Source of the DNA: a virus
Direction: 5' to 3' (one strand)
DNA: 64,000 nt
IMG/VR virus record: IMGVR_UViG_3300028920_000054
Location: 26,362 to 90,361 of that record
Shown here: positions 51,940-58,765 of the stretch, in pieces
How positions within the stretch are numbered: the stretch's first letter is position 1
Layout: every line of letters starts with the position of its first letter
The notes under the pieces: model-generated
Told to the model about the DNA's origin: nothing
The model's input: the letters and a program-made list of their open reading frames with translations, nothing else
The model's database searches: none
Made by a program: the position numbers and the translations under genes

Positions 51940-52026
51940 TCAAATCAGTAATAAAGTAAAAAGCATCACCCCAACAAACATCAAAAACCCTGTACATTTT
52001 AACGCTTCGATTAGGTCAGATTTCAT
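51940..52026 (-). CDS. 28-residue membrane peptide
   Basis: ATG 52026 after a G-rich site (AAGGGGG). The second half is one hydrophobic helix (GFLMFVGVMLFTLLLI). Plausible but too short to be certain. Confidence 0.4.
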   Translation of the reverse strand: MKSDLIEALKCTGFLMFVGVMLFTLLLI

Positions 52027-52040
52027 TTTGTAGCCCCCTT

Positions 52041-52070
52041 CGGTTAGAAATAAAACCCCATGGATGGAAG
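52041..52070 (-). repeat. Intergenic motif, divergent copy 1
   Basis: Variant of the TTCTAACCA-GGTTT element with the two halves in altered order, directly after the phosphoribosyltransferase stop. Confidence 0.45.
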
Positions 52071-52071
52071 G

Positions 52072-52485
52072 TTATTTACGCTTTTCAACTTCAATTACCG
52101 GAATGTCAAATGACGTATAATAATGAACAGACTTCCATCCAACCACAATATACTTTATAATATCTCTGTGCTTCTTATCCCACCTTAAAATCGCTCGAAC
52201 CGTAGCACCAGAAGAAACAAAATCGTCAACGATTGCCCCAACTGTCCTCCCATGAAAATATAGCCCCGCCACATCTGAATGCGTTCGTTCTTTGGCTTTC
52301 TTTATTGCAATATGGGTTAGCGGTTTCTTTGACAATGCCAACATAGCGGCGGCTATCGAACAACCACTATATCCCCTTGAAACAAGAGTGTTGACTTCAG
52401 GCGGAAGCTTTTTGAGATACGCTTTCGCTACGGTTCCAATGCTTTTTGATTTATATAGTGTTTCATTATATGATACGTGTTCCAC
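52072..52485 (-). CDS. Type I phosphoribosyltransferase-like protein
   Basis: The 137-residue protein contains VGAIVDDFVSSGATVRAIL, the PRPP-binding loop, and SRGYSGCSIAAAML, the pyrophosphate loop region. It is shorter than most PRTases. Phage copies sit near nucleotide or amidoligase genes; here a class-II amidotransferase lies about 6 kb away. It could act in nucleobase salvage or a novel PRPP-dependent reaction. It has its own promoter. Confidence 0.78.
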   Translation of the reverse strand: MEHVSYNETLYKSKSIGTVAKAYLKKLPPEVNTLVSRGYSGCSIAAAMLALSKKPLTHIAIKKAKERTHSDVAGLYFHGRTVGAIVDDFVSSGATVRAILRWDKKHRDIIKYIVVGWKSVHYYTSFDIPVIEVEKRK

Positions 52486-52505
52486 TTCGCACCTCCTTTG
52501 ATTTT

Positions 52506-52534
52506 AATATATGCTATAATTTATATAGTGTCAA
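52506..52534 (-). promoter_or_regulatory. Sigma-70-type promoter
   Basis: TTGACA (52534-52529), 17 bp, TATATT (52511-52506) on the minus strand, then AAAGGAGG before the phosphoribosyltransferase ATG. Confidence 0.75.
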
Positions 52535-52554
52535 GTAAAATCTTTAACGAAAAC

Positions 52555-52573
52555 AAAACCCATTGGTAAGAAG
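52555..52573 (-). repeat. Intergenic motif, copy 2
   Basis: Reads CTTCTTACCAATGGGTTTT on the minus strand, just after the stop of the 55-residue gene. One mismatch to the TTCTAACCA core. Confidence 0.6.
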
Positions 52574-52574
52574 T

Positions 52575-52742
52575 TTAATTTTCCCCTTCTTCGCCATCAA
52601 TCTCATAATCAAGGCGTGGCTTAATTTCCCTGTAAACTGAATCAACCCCACCACACCGAATCCTGTCCATCCGTTCATAATTTTCAACCAGTTTTTCGAG
52701 CACCATAATGCGCTCTTCCAATCTTTTAATCTTTTCTAACAT
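52575..52742 (-). CDS. Small coiled-coil protein, 55 aa
   Basis: ATG 52742 after GGGGAGG. Heptad helix LEKIKRLEERIMVLEKLVENYERM, then an acidic tail. Not recognised. Confidence 0.55.
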   Translation of the reverse strand: MLEKIKRLEERIMVLEKLVENYERMDRIRCGGVDSVYREIKPRLDYEIDGEEGEN

Positions 52743-52759
52743 AATCACACCTCCCCGTT

Positions 52760-52999
52760 CTATATTCCCTGTTCCTGGATATCCCACGCTTCTTCAGGTT
52801 CCCAGAATTTAACATATTCCCTGTAAATAAGGTCGTTTGAAGCAAGACTTGGATCACCTTCTGCAAAGCCCTGCCACCAGTCTTCCATAATTTCAACTGC
52901 GCTTTCAATCGCTTTGTCCCTTGTCCTGCCAACGAAAACATCACACTGGGGAACGTCATCATAGTTAATCCACCTTCTTGTAATTATCGTTATCTTCAT
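52760..52999 (-). CDS. Hypothetical protein, 79 aa
   Basis: Alpha/beta composition with conserved-looking tryptophans (MEDWWQGFAEGD, KFWEPEEAW). It overlaps the previous stop by 4 bp. Family unknown. Confidence 0.55.
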   Translation of the reverse strand: MKITIITRRWINYDDVPQCDVFVGRTRDKAIESAVEIMEDWWQGFAEGDPSLASNDLIYREYVKFWEPEEAWDIQEQGI

Positions 53000-53190
53000 T
53001 TTTTCACCTCCATTGTGTGCAAAAGCTTACAAATTGTTGTACCCGGATGGCAATCAGCGCAAAGTGTTATATATTTTGGTCTGCCAACGCTTTCGGCTTG
53101 AACCAATCTAACCTTTATAAGATATACTTCTTTGCCATTCGGTTTCTTTTTACATAAATCACACGCTACTGGGTAATCCACTTTAATCAC
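52996..53190 (-). CDS. Small zinc-ribbon protein, 64 aa
   Basis: CDLCKKKPNGKEVYL and ITLCADCHPG provide two CxxC pairs about 30 residues apart. It overlaps both neighbours by 4 bp. Probably a structural zinc site; role unknown. Confidence 0.6.
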   Translation of the reverse strand: MIKVDYPVACDLCKKKPNGKEVYLIKVRLVQAESVGRPKYITLCADCHPGTTICKLLHTMEVKK

Positions 53191-53372
53191 CCCCGTTTTA
53201 AATGTTCGTTAGATATCTTTAAAAATTCGATTGCCTGATTTATTGAATCAAGGGCTAATCGGTAATTAGCTGATGCAAGTACGTTTTCGTTCAGCTTGCT
53301 ATCCAAATCGTCAGATATTTCAAACAAAATGCTAAGTTTTAATTCACCAAGTTGTTTTATGCACTCGTCCAT
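53187..53372 (-). CDS. Helical protein, 61 aa
   Basis: All-helical, balanced charge (KQLGELKLSILFEISDDLDSKL). Not recognised. Confidence 0.5.
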   Translation of the reverse strand: MDECIKQLGELKLSILFEISDDLDSKLNENVLASANYRLALDSINQAIEFLKISNEHLKRG

Positions 53373-53383
53373 TTCATTGCCTC

Positions 53384-53656
53384 CTAATCTGTACCAAATT
53401 GTTCTTGGTATAGTTTTTTGAAAGTCTCGTTATCAACCCTTGAATCCTTTTGGCCCCCATCAATCCAATTGAGATGTTTCCCCGTAGTGGTTCCCCACCG
53501 ATTTTGATGAACCACAAGGCCATTGCTTCCCCTGAATGCCACAAGCGTTTTGTAAGAATAATAAAAATCATTACCCCTTGAATCTGTGAAACACAGGGTA
53601 TGCGCTCCGTAATTGTCACTTGAATATTCTCCATAATTGTGAAATTTTACTTGCAT
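53384..53656 (-). CDS. Conserved phage protein (DUF8033-like), 90 aa
   Basis: SDNYGAHTLCFTDSRGNDFYYSYKTLVAFRG and a WGTTTGKHLNWIDGG block correspond to a small domain recurring in the early regions of unrelated phages, of unknown function. AGGTGC site upstream. Confidence 0.6.
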   Translation of the reverse strand: MQVKFHNYGEYSSDNYGAHTLCFTDSRGNDFYYSYKTLVAFRGSNGLVVHQNRWGTTTGKHLNWIDGGQKDSRVDNETFKKLYQEQFGTD

Positions 53657-53669
53657 TTTGCACCTCCCA

Positions 53670-53849
53670 TCAATAGTTAAACGACAAGTCTAACAAGTTA
53701 GACAGTTCCATTGCTTCTTGTTCCGTTAGTGTGATCGCCTGTGTTCCTTTTTGTATTGCCACAACATCCTTGTCACCCTTAACACGTGGTAATTGACTTT
53801 TTATGGTCAAGGTGACATCTTTTTCGGTATAAATTCTAGTGACTTCCAT
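53670..53849 (-). CDS. Small hypothetical protein, 59 aa
   Basis: ATG 53849 after AAGGGGG. Beta-rich start (EVTRIYTEKDVTLTIKS) and a helical end (LTEQEAMELSNLLDL). Not recognised. Confidence 0.55.
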   Translation of the reverse strand: MEVTRIYTEKDVTLTIKSQLPRVKGDKDVVAIQKGTQAITLTEQEAMELSNLLDLSFNY

Positions 53850-53862
53850 GATACCCCCTTTT

Positions 53863-53886
53863 CAAATAATCCATGGTTAGGAAATC
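53863..53886 (-). repeat. Intergenic motif, copy 3
   Basis: Minus strand TTTCCTAACCATGGATTAT; its TAA is the stop codon of the preceding gene (53877-53879). Confidence 0.65.
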
Positions 53887-54395
53887 CCATCCGTATATTT
53901 ATAAACATCAAAAGTCTTACCGCTTGCTATGCGTTCAAACTTTCCACCGATAAATTCAGCAATGCGATAATAACAATTTGTTCCAATACCACCACTATAC
54001 CCAGGGTTAGCATCACCGTAAACGTGGATACCATAAGGAGCTGGGCCATCGTCAAGACTCCCGTTCCCACCCCTGATATTTTCTATTCCCAAACCCCAAA
54101 GCTTGTATTTCAGAAAATCGTTGAAAATATCAGCAATGACGGTTGATTCCTTATCATACCCACAACCACTACACCTATACCCATCACGGCGTTCATAATG
54201 ACCATCTTGATATTCTACAGAAGCTTCGGCGTTAGGATTTGACCCCCAGGTTCGTGACCGCTTCCATTCGATAGTAATGGTTATAGTCTTGATAGGTTTT
54301 TGGTTCTTCTCTGATTCAATGCGGTCAAGTTCTTTTTTGGCTTCTCGATCCGCTTTCCTTGCTTCTCTTCTTTCCGCTTTTTCTTGTTCCGTCAT
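53877..54395 (-). CDS. Hypothetical protein with zinc knuckle, 172 aa
   Basis: ATG 54395 has GGGAG upstream; a TTG at 54419 is an alternative. Basic coiled N-terminus (EKAERREARKADREAKKEL), then a beta strand, CSGCGYDKEST, and a Gly-rich C-terminal half. Similar proteins occur as uncharacterised members of phage early regions. Confidence 0.55.
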   Translation of the reverse strand: MTEQEKAERREARKADREAKKELDRIESEKNQKPIKTITITIEWKRSRTWGSNPNAEASVEYQDGHYERRDGYRCSGCGYDKESTVIADIFNDFLKYKLWGLGIENIRGGNGSLDDGPAPYGIHVYGDANPGYSGGIGTNCYYRIAEFIGGKFERIASGKTFDVYKYTDGIS

Positions 54396-54399
54396 CGCT

Positions 54400-54606
54400 C
54401 TATTCTCCCTTCGCTTCAAAGTTGTTACAGCAAAAATCAGGCTTTGTTACAATTTCTTCACCCGTTGTTAAATATCCGTCAACATCCATTATTCGCACCA
54501 GCCCCCACCCTTCGCCTGTTAAAAAAGAACAAAAACCATAATCAAAGGTAATGCTACCTATTTTTCTAACTTCCCAATTTTTACATCTTTCGCATTTTTC
54601 GATCAT
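54400..54606 (-). CDS. Cysteine-rich small protein, 68 aa
   Basis: ATG 54606 after AAGGGGG. CERCKNWEVRK at the start and FCCNNFE at the end resemble small phage zinc proteins. First gene after a promoter. Confidence 0.6.
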   Translation of the reverse strand: MIEKCERCKNWEVRKIGSITFDYGFCSFLTGEGWGLVRIMDVDGYLTTGEEIVTKPDFCCNNFEAKGE

Positions 54607-54628
54607 GTTAAACCCCCTTTTTGATTTA

Positions 54629-54657
54629 ATCCTACACCCTGAAATATGCAATGTCAA
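54629..54657 (-). promoter_or_regulatory. Sigma-70-type promoter
   Basis: TTGACA (54657-54652), 17 bp, TAGGAT (54634-54629) on the minus strand. Confidence 0.75.
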
Positions 54658-54675
54658 GCTTTTTCTTTGCTATTT

Positions 54676-54705
54676 GAAAAATAAACAATCATGGTTAGAC
54701 ATGCC
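54676..54705 (-). repeat. Intergenic motif, copy 4
   Basis: Minus strand GTCTAACCATGATTGTTTATT, between the stop at 54755 and the promoter at 54657. Confidence 0.65.
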
Positions 54706-54754
54706 CTTAAAACTTTTATCCCCTATATACACTAATCAATCTAAATTTTGAAGC

Positions 54755-55141
54755 CTATAATCTTTCCGTATTCCATAGAAGGTCTTCGTATAGTTCATCA
54801 CCCAAGAAGCGCTTCAACTTATCGGCCTGTCGTTCGCAAACCTTGAACAGTTTTTCATCTTTCCGACTGTCCGTGTCATATCCATATTCATCGGCCCAAT
54901 CTTCAAAGGAACGCGCATTTTCAACCCCAGAACTATCAGAGGCAAGAGCATCAAGGACACTTTCTGTTGTTGGCTCTCCGCTTATACCATAACCCTGCGA
55001 AAAGTATGTTGTTAGCTGTCTACCTGAACGCTTGAGTGTGACCTTGTAATGGTTGGCGTTTTTCCAGTCCGGTGCATTTTTGTTCTCATCGGCCCACTCA
55101 ACACTGATACTTATTTTGTTTTTCTTTACAAAGTTTTTCAT
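54755..55141 (-). CDS. Conserved phage/plasmid hypothetical protein, 128 aa
   Basis: HYKVTLKRSGRQLTTYFSQG, GEPTTESVLDALASDSSG, ARSFEDWADEYGYDTDSRK and CERQADKLKRFLG are the conserved blocks of a very widespread but uncharacterised mobile-element family. Complete length. GGGGGTACAGGG site upstream. Confidence 0.75.
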   Translation of the reverse strand: MKNFVKKNKISISVEWADENKNAPDWKNANHYKVTLKRSGRQLTTYFSQGYGISGEPTTESVLDALASDSSGVENARSFEDWADEYGYDTDSRKDEKLFKVCERQADKLKRFLGDELYEDLLWNTERL

Positions 55142-55166
55142 TTCCCTGTACCCCCTGTTTGTTTTT

Positions 55167-55199
55167 TTAAAACTAAAACCTTGTGGTTAGAAATGCCCC
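55167..55199 (-). repeat. Intergenic motif, copy 5
   Basis: Minus strand TTTCTAACCACAAGGTTTTA, 10 bp after the upstream gene's stop. One of the clearest copies. Confidence 0.7.
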
Positions 55200-55209
55200 T
55201 CAATACGCT

Positions 55210-55527
55210 CTACCATATAACAAACTTTCTAGTTTCAATAAGCGAAATTAGATCACGTCTATTAAAAAGCGCAATTCCTTCCGAATTCCTAATGTGGGTG
55301 AAATAATCGGAATATACGGGATAGGCATCGTAATTGAGACCGTCAGTGGCCGCATTGCAGTTTTTAAGGTAATCTCCATAATTTCGCTTTGTGTGGGTTA
55401 AAGAGAATTCTTCCCCAGTTTCATCACTTCCAGTTATATCAAAAACCATCTTATTAATTCTTATTTTTCTCCCATTTCTAATTTCACGAACGCTTTTAAT
55501 GTCTAATGCTGCCGCCTTCTTTGGCAT
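55210..55527 (-). CDS. Hypothetical protein, 105 aa
   Basis: Basic N-terminus, then a mixed alpha/beta sequence (EIRNGRKIRINKMVFDITG, EFSLTHTKRNYGDYLKN). AGGAGG site upstream. Family unknown. Confidence 0.5.
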   Translation of the reverse strand: MPKKAAALDIKSVREIRNGRKIRINKMVFDITGSDETGEEFSLTHTKRNYGDYLKNCNAATDGLNYDAYPVYSDYFTHIRNSEGIALFNRRDLISLIETRKFVIW

Positions 55528-55550
55528 TACACACCTCCTTTTTTATTTAC

Positions 55551-55582
55551 TAAAAAACTAAACCCTATGGTTAGAAGAGTAC
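55551..55582 (-). repeat. Intergenic motif, copy 6
   Basis: Minus strand CTTCTAACCATAGGGTTTAG, closest to the consensus. Located 24 bp upstream of the 55527 start. Confidence 0.7.
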
Positions 55583-55687
55583 TTGATACGCCCCTTCACT
55601 CCCATATAATAACAACATCTAAACAACACCCTATCACATCCGAAAATAAAACACCACAAGAAAAAGAAAATTAACAACATAAAAATC

Positions 55688-55779
55688 GTAAGTGGCTGAA
55701 AATTGGAAGGGAAAAGAAGGGTGAGGCCGCTTCCCCGGCGCCCCTAATCTGCAATATAGTAATCTAATCAGCAACTTAC
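55688..55779. other. Structured non-coding segment (long-range stem)
   Basis: GTAAGTGGCTG (55688-55698) pairs with CAGCAACTTAC (55769-55779) with one mismatch, enclosing about 70 nt that include the only GC-rich island of the neighbourhood (GCCGCTTCCCCGGCGCCCC). No ORF of note lies between 55528 and 55822. Candidate small RNA, origin element or regulatory leader; the strand is not determined. Confidence 0.4.
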
Positions 55780-55822
55780 AGCGAAAAATCATCCCATTCG
55801 TTCCCCCCTAAAATCCCGAAAC

Positions 55823-55999
55823 TCACGCCACCAAAGGATCACAGCTTTCCTCAATCGAACCTTTCAGGTCTTTTTGTGGTCGGATATACCCATCCTGGCG
55901 AAGTTTTTCCATTGCTTCGTAGTTTGAAACTATCCTTTTTAGTCTCTCGTTTTCCTGTTTTAGCTTTGAAATTTCTCTTGTCCATCCATTTTCTATCAT
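55823..55999 (-). CDS. Small coiled-coil protein, 58 aa
   Basis: ATG 55999 after AAGGGGG. Helical heptads (TREISKLKQENERLKRIVSNYEAM) then a polar tail. Not recognised. Confidence 0.55.
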   Translation of the reverse strand: MIENGWTREISKLKQENERLKRIVSNYEAMEKLRQDGYIRPQKDLKGSIEESCDPLVA

Positions 56000-56115
56000 T
56001 TTAGCCCCCTTTTGGTCATTTTTTATAAAATCTACAATTTTTTATATTCAATCTTTACGGTAGCTTAGTCAACTTCGCCAACAAGGGATATATCGGTTAA
56101 AAATATCAATGTTTT

Positions 56116-56138
56116 GGTCATTTAATGACCGGCGGTCA
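56116..56138. other. Overlapping palindromes
   Basis: GGTCATTTAATGACC and TGACCGGCGGTCA share the central TGACC, so only one of two hairpins can form at a time. It overlaps the stop codon of the 33-residue gene. Could be a protein-binding site or an RNA switch. Confidence 0.5.
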
Positions 56139-56237
56139 GCGTTCTTTGATCTTCCTGCCACGGTATTTTATTCGCATATCTCCGCCTGACTTTGTTAGAA
56201 ATTCCCGTCCGTCCTTTGCTATGAATTTTATAATCAT
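56136..56237 (-). CDS. 33-residue basic protein
   Basis: ATG 56237 after AAAGGGG. Short beta-hairpin-like, basic (MIIKFIAKDGREFLTKSGGD). Ends inside the palindrome region. Confidence 0.45.
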   Translation of the reverse strand: MIIKFIAKDGREFLTKSGGDMRIKYRGRKIKER

Positions 56238-56276
56238 TTTTAATCCCCTTTCTTTTGGTTTCTTCTTGCCATAGAT

Positions 56277-56453
56277 TTATTTTCCTATTACCTTAAAGTT
56301 TCCCACCTTGTTGCCGTTGCTGTCATACAAAAACCTTTCCCTTATATTGCTTTGTGCAATGTGCTCCACGGCATCTACCAGTATATCCTGTAGCTCGTCT
56401 GCGTTTTCTTGAAACGCTGAATTATCTGTTTTGATATTAATAACTATTTTCAT
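56277..56453 (-). CDS. Small hypothetical protein, 58 aa
   Basis: ATG 56453 lies 10 bp after AAGGAG; an ATG at 56462 is too close. Beta-alpha-beta pattern (KIVINIKTDNSAFQENADELQDIL...NKVGNFKVIG) typical of small phage ferredoxin-like folds. Not recognised. Confidence 0.55.
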   Translation of the reverse strand: MKIVINIKTDNSAFQENADELQDILVDAVEHIAQSNIRERFLYDSNGNKVGNFKVIGK

Positions 56454-56471
56454 GGTCTTCATTCTCCTTTC

Positions 56472-56500
56472 TTAGTAAATCGCTTCAATGTGGTTGACAA
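56472..56500 (-). promoter_or_regulatory. Possible sigma-70-type promoter
   Basis: TTGTCA (56500-56495), 17 bp, TACTAA (56477-56472) on the minus strand. Weaker than the others. Confidence 0.45.
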
Positions 56501-56539
56501 TAATATTTTTCACTGGTTGACGATTGATTGACGATTTTT

Positions 56540-56800
56540 TTATTGTAATCTACCAACCTGTTCACCGCTGAAAAGTTCCTCTTTTGCCTCGATCGCAATG
56601 TCCCTTGCCTGGTTTGCGAGCTTTTCTGTCAATCTTAATCCGGTTATTTCTCCTGAACACATCAACCCTGCAAGCGTAAACAGAATACAGGCTATTGGCC
56701 CAAGTCCAAGATTTTCCGATTCTTGAGCGCAACTTACAATTGATTCGTGTAGCTGGTCAAAGCTCTTTGCTTGTGCTTCTGTAATTTTTTGTTCGTCCAT
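56540..56800 (-). CDS. Hypothetical protein, 86 aa
   Basis: Helical, with a hydrophobic centre (GPIACILFTLAGLMCSG) that might be membrane-associated. AAAGGAG site. Unknown. Confidence 0.5.
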   Translation of the reverse strand: MDEQKITEAQAKSFDQLHESIVSCAQESENLGLGPIACILFTLAGLMCSGEITGLRLTEKLANQARDIAIEAKEELFSGEQVGRLQ

Positions 56801-56824
56801 TATCTTAATCTCCTTTCCATAGGT

Positions 56825-56986
56825 TTATTTTTCAATCTTAACATTTCCACCTTTAATAAAATCCGACCCGCCATAAACATCTGCCATGCTATAGTGTTGT
56901 AAAACATCGGCAGTTATTCTGATATAATCATACTTACCTTCATTCAACGGCAATGTCATATTCCTATATGTTACCCTTTCAAACAT
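56825..56986 (-). CDS. Hypothetical protein, 53 aa
   Basis: ATG 56986 overlaps the upstream stop by 8 bp. Beta-rich (YDYIRITADVLQHYSMADVYGG). Unknown. Confidence 0.5.
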   Translation of the reverse strand: MFERVTYRNMTLPLNEGKYDYIRITADVLQHYSMADVYGGSDFIKGGNVKIEK

Positions 56987-57293
56987 AGTTCCCGATCCCT
57001 GGAAGGTTTTTCAGGTTCATATCTATGCAAACATATTCTTTGCATAAATCCTCAATCTGGTCTTCATCGTAATCAGGCCAATTTTCTTGAACATCCTTTA
57101 TGAGATAATCTTCAAGCTCGCATATATAGTCAAGATTATATTCATAAAGGTCTGAAGTGTAATCGTCCATACCATTTTCAAGAATCTTGACAAGTGAATC
57201 TTTATCAAAATCATTGCCCCAGTCAACTTGTGGTTGGTGGTTTTCTATATATGCAATAATTTCTTTTTCTACTTTTTGGGTTAGCTTTTTCAT
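56979..57293 (-). CDS. Acidic helical protein, 104 aa
   Basis: Very acidic with an aromatic repeat-like series (DYTSDLYEYNLDYICELEDYLIKD). Might mimic nucleic acid, but no family is recognised. AAGGGG site. Confidence 0.5.
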   Translation of the reverse strand: MKKLTQKVEKEIIAYIENHQPQVDWGNDFDKDSLVKILENGMDDYTSDLYEYNLDYICELEDYLIKDVQENWPDYDEDQIEDLCKEYVCIDMNLKNLPGIGNYV

Positions 57294-57331
57294 TTTGCAC
57301 CCCTTTCATTTTCACCCGTTCTTAATCTGTT

Positions 57332-57610
57332 TTAGCTGAACTTCAACCAATCTTTCACGCTATCAATATCACGAAAATCTTTATCAATCAATGACCTTAT
57401 TTTGCAGGTGTCCTGATCCAATTCGTTTATTTTCCAGACAAGTTTCTTGTCTTGTCCAAACATATCACTCCATCTATAAGTTGACCTCACCAAAAACGCA
57501 TTGCCCGTTGCTTTCCCATGTAATACCCGGTAATCTACATCTCCAAAAAACTTTTTATTCTTTCTTGAAAACCAATCCTGCTGTGCTTCCTTTACTTGCG
57601 AAAGTTTCAT
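57332..57610 (-). CDS. Conserved phage hypothetical protein, 92 aa
   Basis: AQQDWFSRKNKKFFGDVDYRVLHGK, FLVRSTYRWSDMFG and DSVKDWLKF are blocks seen in a common uncharacterised phage family. AGGAGG site upstream. Confidence 0.65.
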   Translation of the reverse strand: MKLSQVKEAQQDWFSRKNKKFFGDVDYRVLHGKATGNAFLVRSTYRWSDMFGQDKKLVWKINELDQDTCKIRSLIDKDFRDIDSVKDWLKFS

Positions 57611-57622
57611 TTTGACACCTCC

Positions 57623-57650
57623 TAAAAAATAAATCCTGGTTAGAAAATTA
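57623..57650 (-). repeat. Intergenic motif, copy 7
   Basis: Minus strand TTTTCTAACCAGGATTTATT, immediately after the 57648 stop and 13 bp before the next ATG. Confidence 0.65.
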
Positions 57651-57794
57651 ACTACATTCTTTCATGTAACCGCAAAGCCAGCCTCTCACCCAGTAAATAT
57701 GGCTGAGCGAATAGTAACTGTAGGGACTTTGCGCCTCTGTCCGGTGGTTAATCCATGCCTGTAATCCTTCGTTCATTATCATTAATCTTTTCAT
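57648..57794 (-). CDS. Small hypothetical protein, 48 aa
   Basis: ATG 57794 after AAAGGAG. Tyr/Trp-rich second half (SYYSLSHIYWVRGWLCG). Unknown. Confidence 0.5.
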   Translation of the reverse strand: MKRLMIMNEGLQAWINHRTEAQSPYSYYSLSHIYWVRGWLCGYMKECS

Positions 57795-57837
57795 TGTCTT
57801 TTTCTCCTTTCCATAGGTTCTTTTTATTCTGGCAATC

Positions 57838-58014
57838 CTAGTTTTTTCCAATGAACCAACAGTCCCAACAGACGTGACCCGGCGACTTGGGGTTTAACTT
57901 CCGCATGTATTCAATTTGTTCTTTCATTGCTCGCATTGAATTAATACCGGAGTCCGTCAAGTGCCGTTGTTCCTTTTTGGTCAATACCTTTTTCGCTAAT
58001 TTTGTTCTTATCAT
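57838..58014 (-). CDS. Small basic protein, 58 aa
   Basis: ATG 58014 after AGAGGTG. Basic helical N-terminus and a CWDCW pair near the end that may bind zinc. Downstream of a promoter. Confidence 0.5.
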   Translation of the reverse strand: MIRTKLAKKVLTKKEQRHLTDSGINSMRAMKEQIEYMRKLNPKSPGHVCWDCWFIGKN

Positions 58015-58035
58015 TTTATCACCTCTTTTTATTTG

Positions 58036-58064
58036 ATGTTAGCATAATTCAAAATGTTAATCAA
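58036..58064 (-). promoter_or_regulatory. Possible sigma-70-type promoter
   Basis: TTGATT (58064-58059), 17 bp, TAACAT (58041-58036) on the minus strand. Confidence 0.5.
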
Positions 58065-58149
58065 TGACTAAAAATCACTTAATGCCATCAACAATATCTC
58101 CGCAAGCGATCCATTATCTAGTCAAACATCTTTTGGCCCCTATCCATTG

Positions 58150-58293
58150 TTACACCCTCCAGATTGCAAAGCCATTCGGCATTCTATTTAGTCCTGCACT
58201 TTCCTTGAATCGGTCTATTGCATCACGCTTGTTTATTCCGTATGCATCCATAGCATACACCCAACCAGGAACGCGTATCATATAATGCTTCAT
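58150..58293 (-). CDS. Small hypothetical protein, 47 aa
   Basis: ATG 58293 after GGGGGAGG. Compact sequence HYMIRVPGWVYAMDAYGINKRDAIDRF with a beta strand and a helix; the pattern recalls tiny DRBM-like or 'AYGI-x-KRDA' phage proteins. Function unknown. Confidence 0.55.
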   Translation of the reverse strand: MKHYMIRVPGWVYAMDAYGINKRDAIDRFKESAGLNRMPNGFAIWRV

Positions 58294-58308
58294 TGTCGTA
58301 CCTCCCCC

Positions 58309-58335
58309 GAAAAAGAAAACTATGGTTAGAAAATC
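58309..58335 (-). repeat. Intergenic motif, copy 8
   Basis: Minus strand TTTTCTAACCATAGTTTTC, right after the stop of the 58337 gene and before GGGGGAGG of the next. Confidence 0.7.
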
Positions 58336-58336
58336 T

Positions 58337-58648
58337 TTAAATATAACCTAATACCAAAAGCCATGATGGCGATCCGTCAGACCCGTAACCGTCGGGCTCG
58401 CACCACTTCCCCGTTATACTTTCGCACCCGCAGTCGCTTGACCAGCGTTCAAGCGTTTCGACACTTGGTTCTTTTGAAAATCCGGTTAACATATTACTTC
58501 CTTTGTGTGCCCTTGTTTTAAAAGTTTCACCCTTGACTGTCACCTCTAAGTAATGAGAAAAACCCTTCTGGATAAAGTTGACGCTTGCCTTTTCACCTTT
58601 GCGAAACTCCCTGCCATCTTTTAACTTAACGTCTCTTTTTAGTTTCAT
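58337..58648 (-). CDS. Hypothetical protein, 103 aa
   Basis: Basic beta-rich N-terminus (KLKRDVKLKDGREFRKGEKASVNFI), then a cysteine pair (CGCES). Related in architecture to small early phage proteins. Unknown. Confidence 0.55.
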   Translation of the reverse strand: MKLKRDVKLKDGREFRKGEKASVNFIQKGFSHYLEVTVKGETFKTRAHKGSNMLTGFSKEPSVETLERWSSDCGCESITGKWCEPDGYGSDGSPSWLLVLGYI

Positions 58649-58735
58649 AATACCACCTCACTTTTTAGTTTTTTAATCTATTAATCTATAATCTATTGAC
58701 CCCGGCGATTATAGACTTAATTACTTGCCCACATA

Positions 58736-58765
58736 GGAAAATAATTACCTTGTGGTTAGAAGGGA
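58736..58765 (-). repeat. Intergenic motif, copy 9
   Basis: Minus strand CCCTTCTAACCACAAGGTAA; the TAA of TTCTAA is the stop codon of the amidotransferase gene. Confidence 0.7.

Noticed and set aside
56494-56530. Plus-strand TTGACA in the leftward region
   Set aside because: No -10 box at a suitable distance and no plus-strand gene downstream; its complement gives the weak minus-strand promoter instead.
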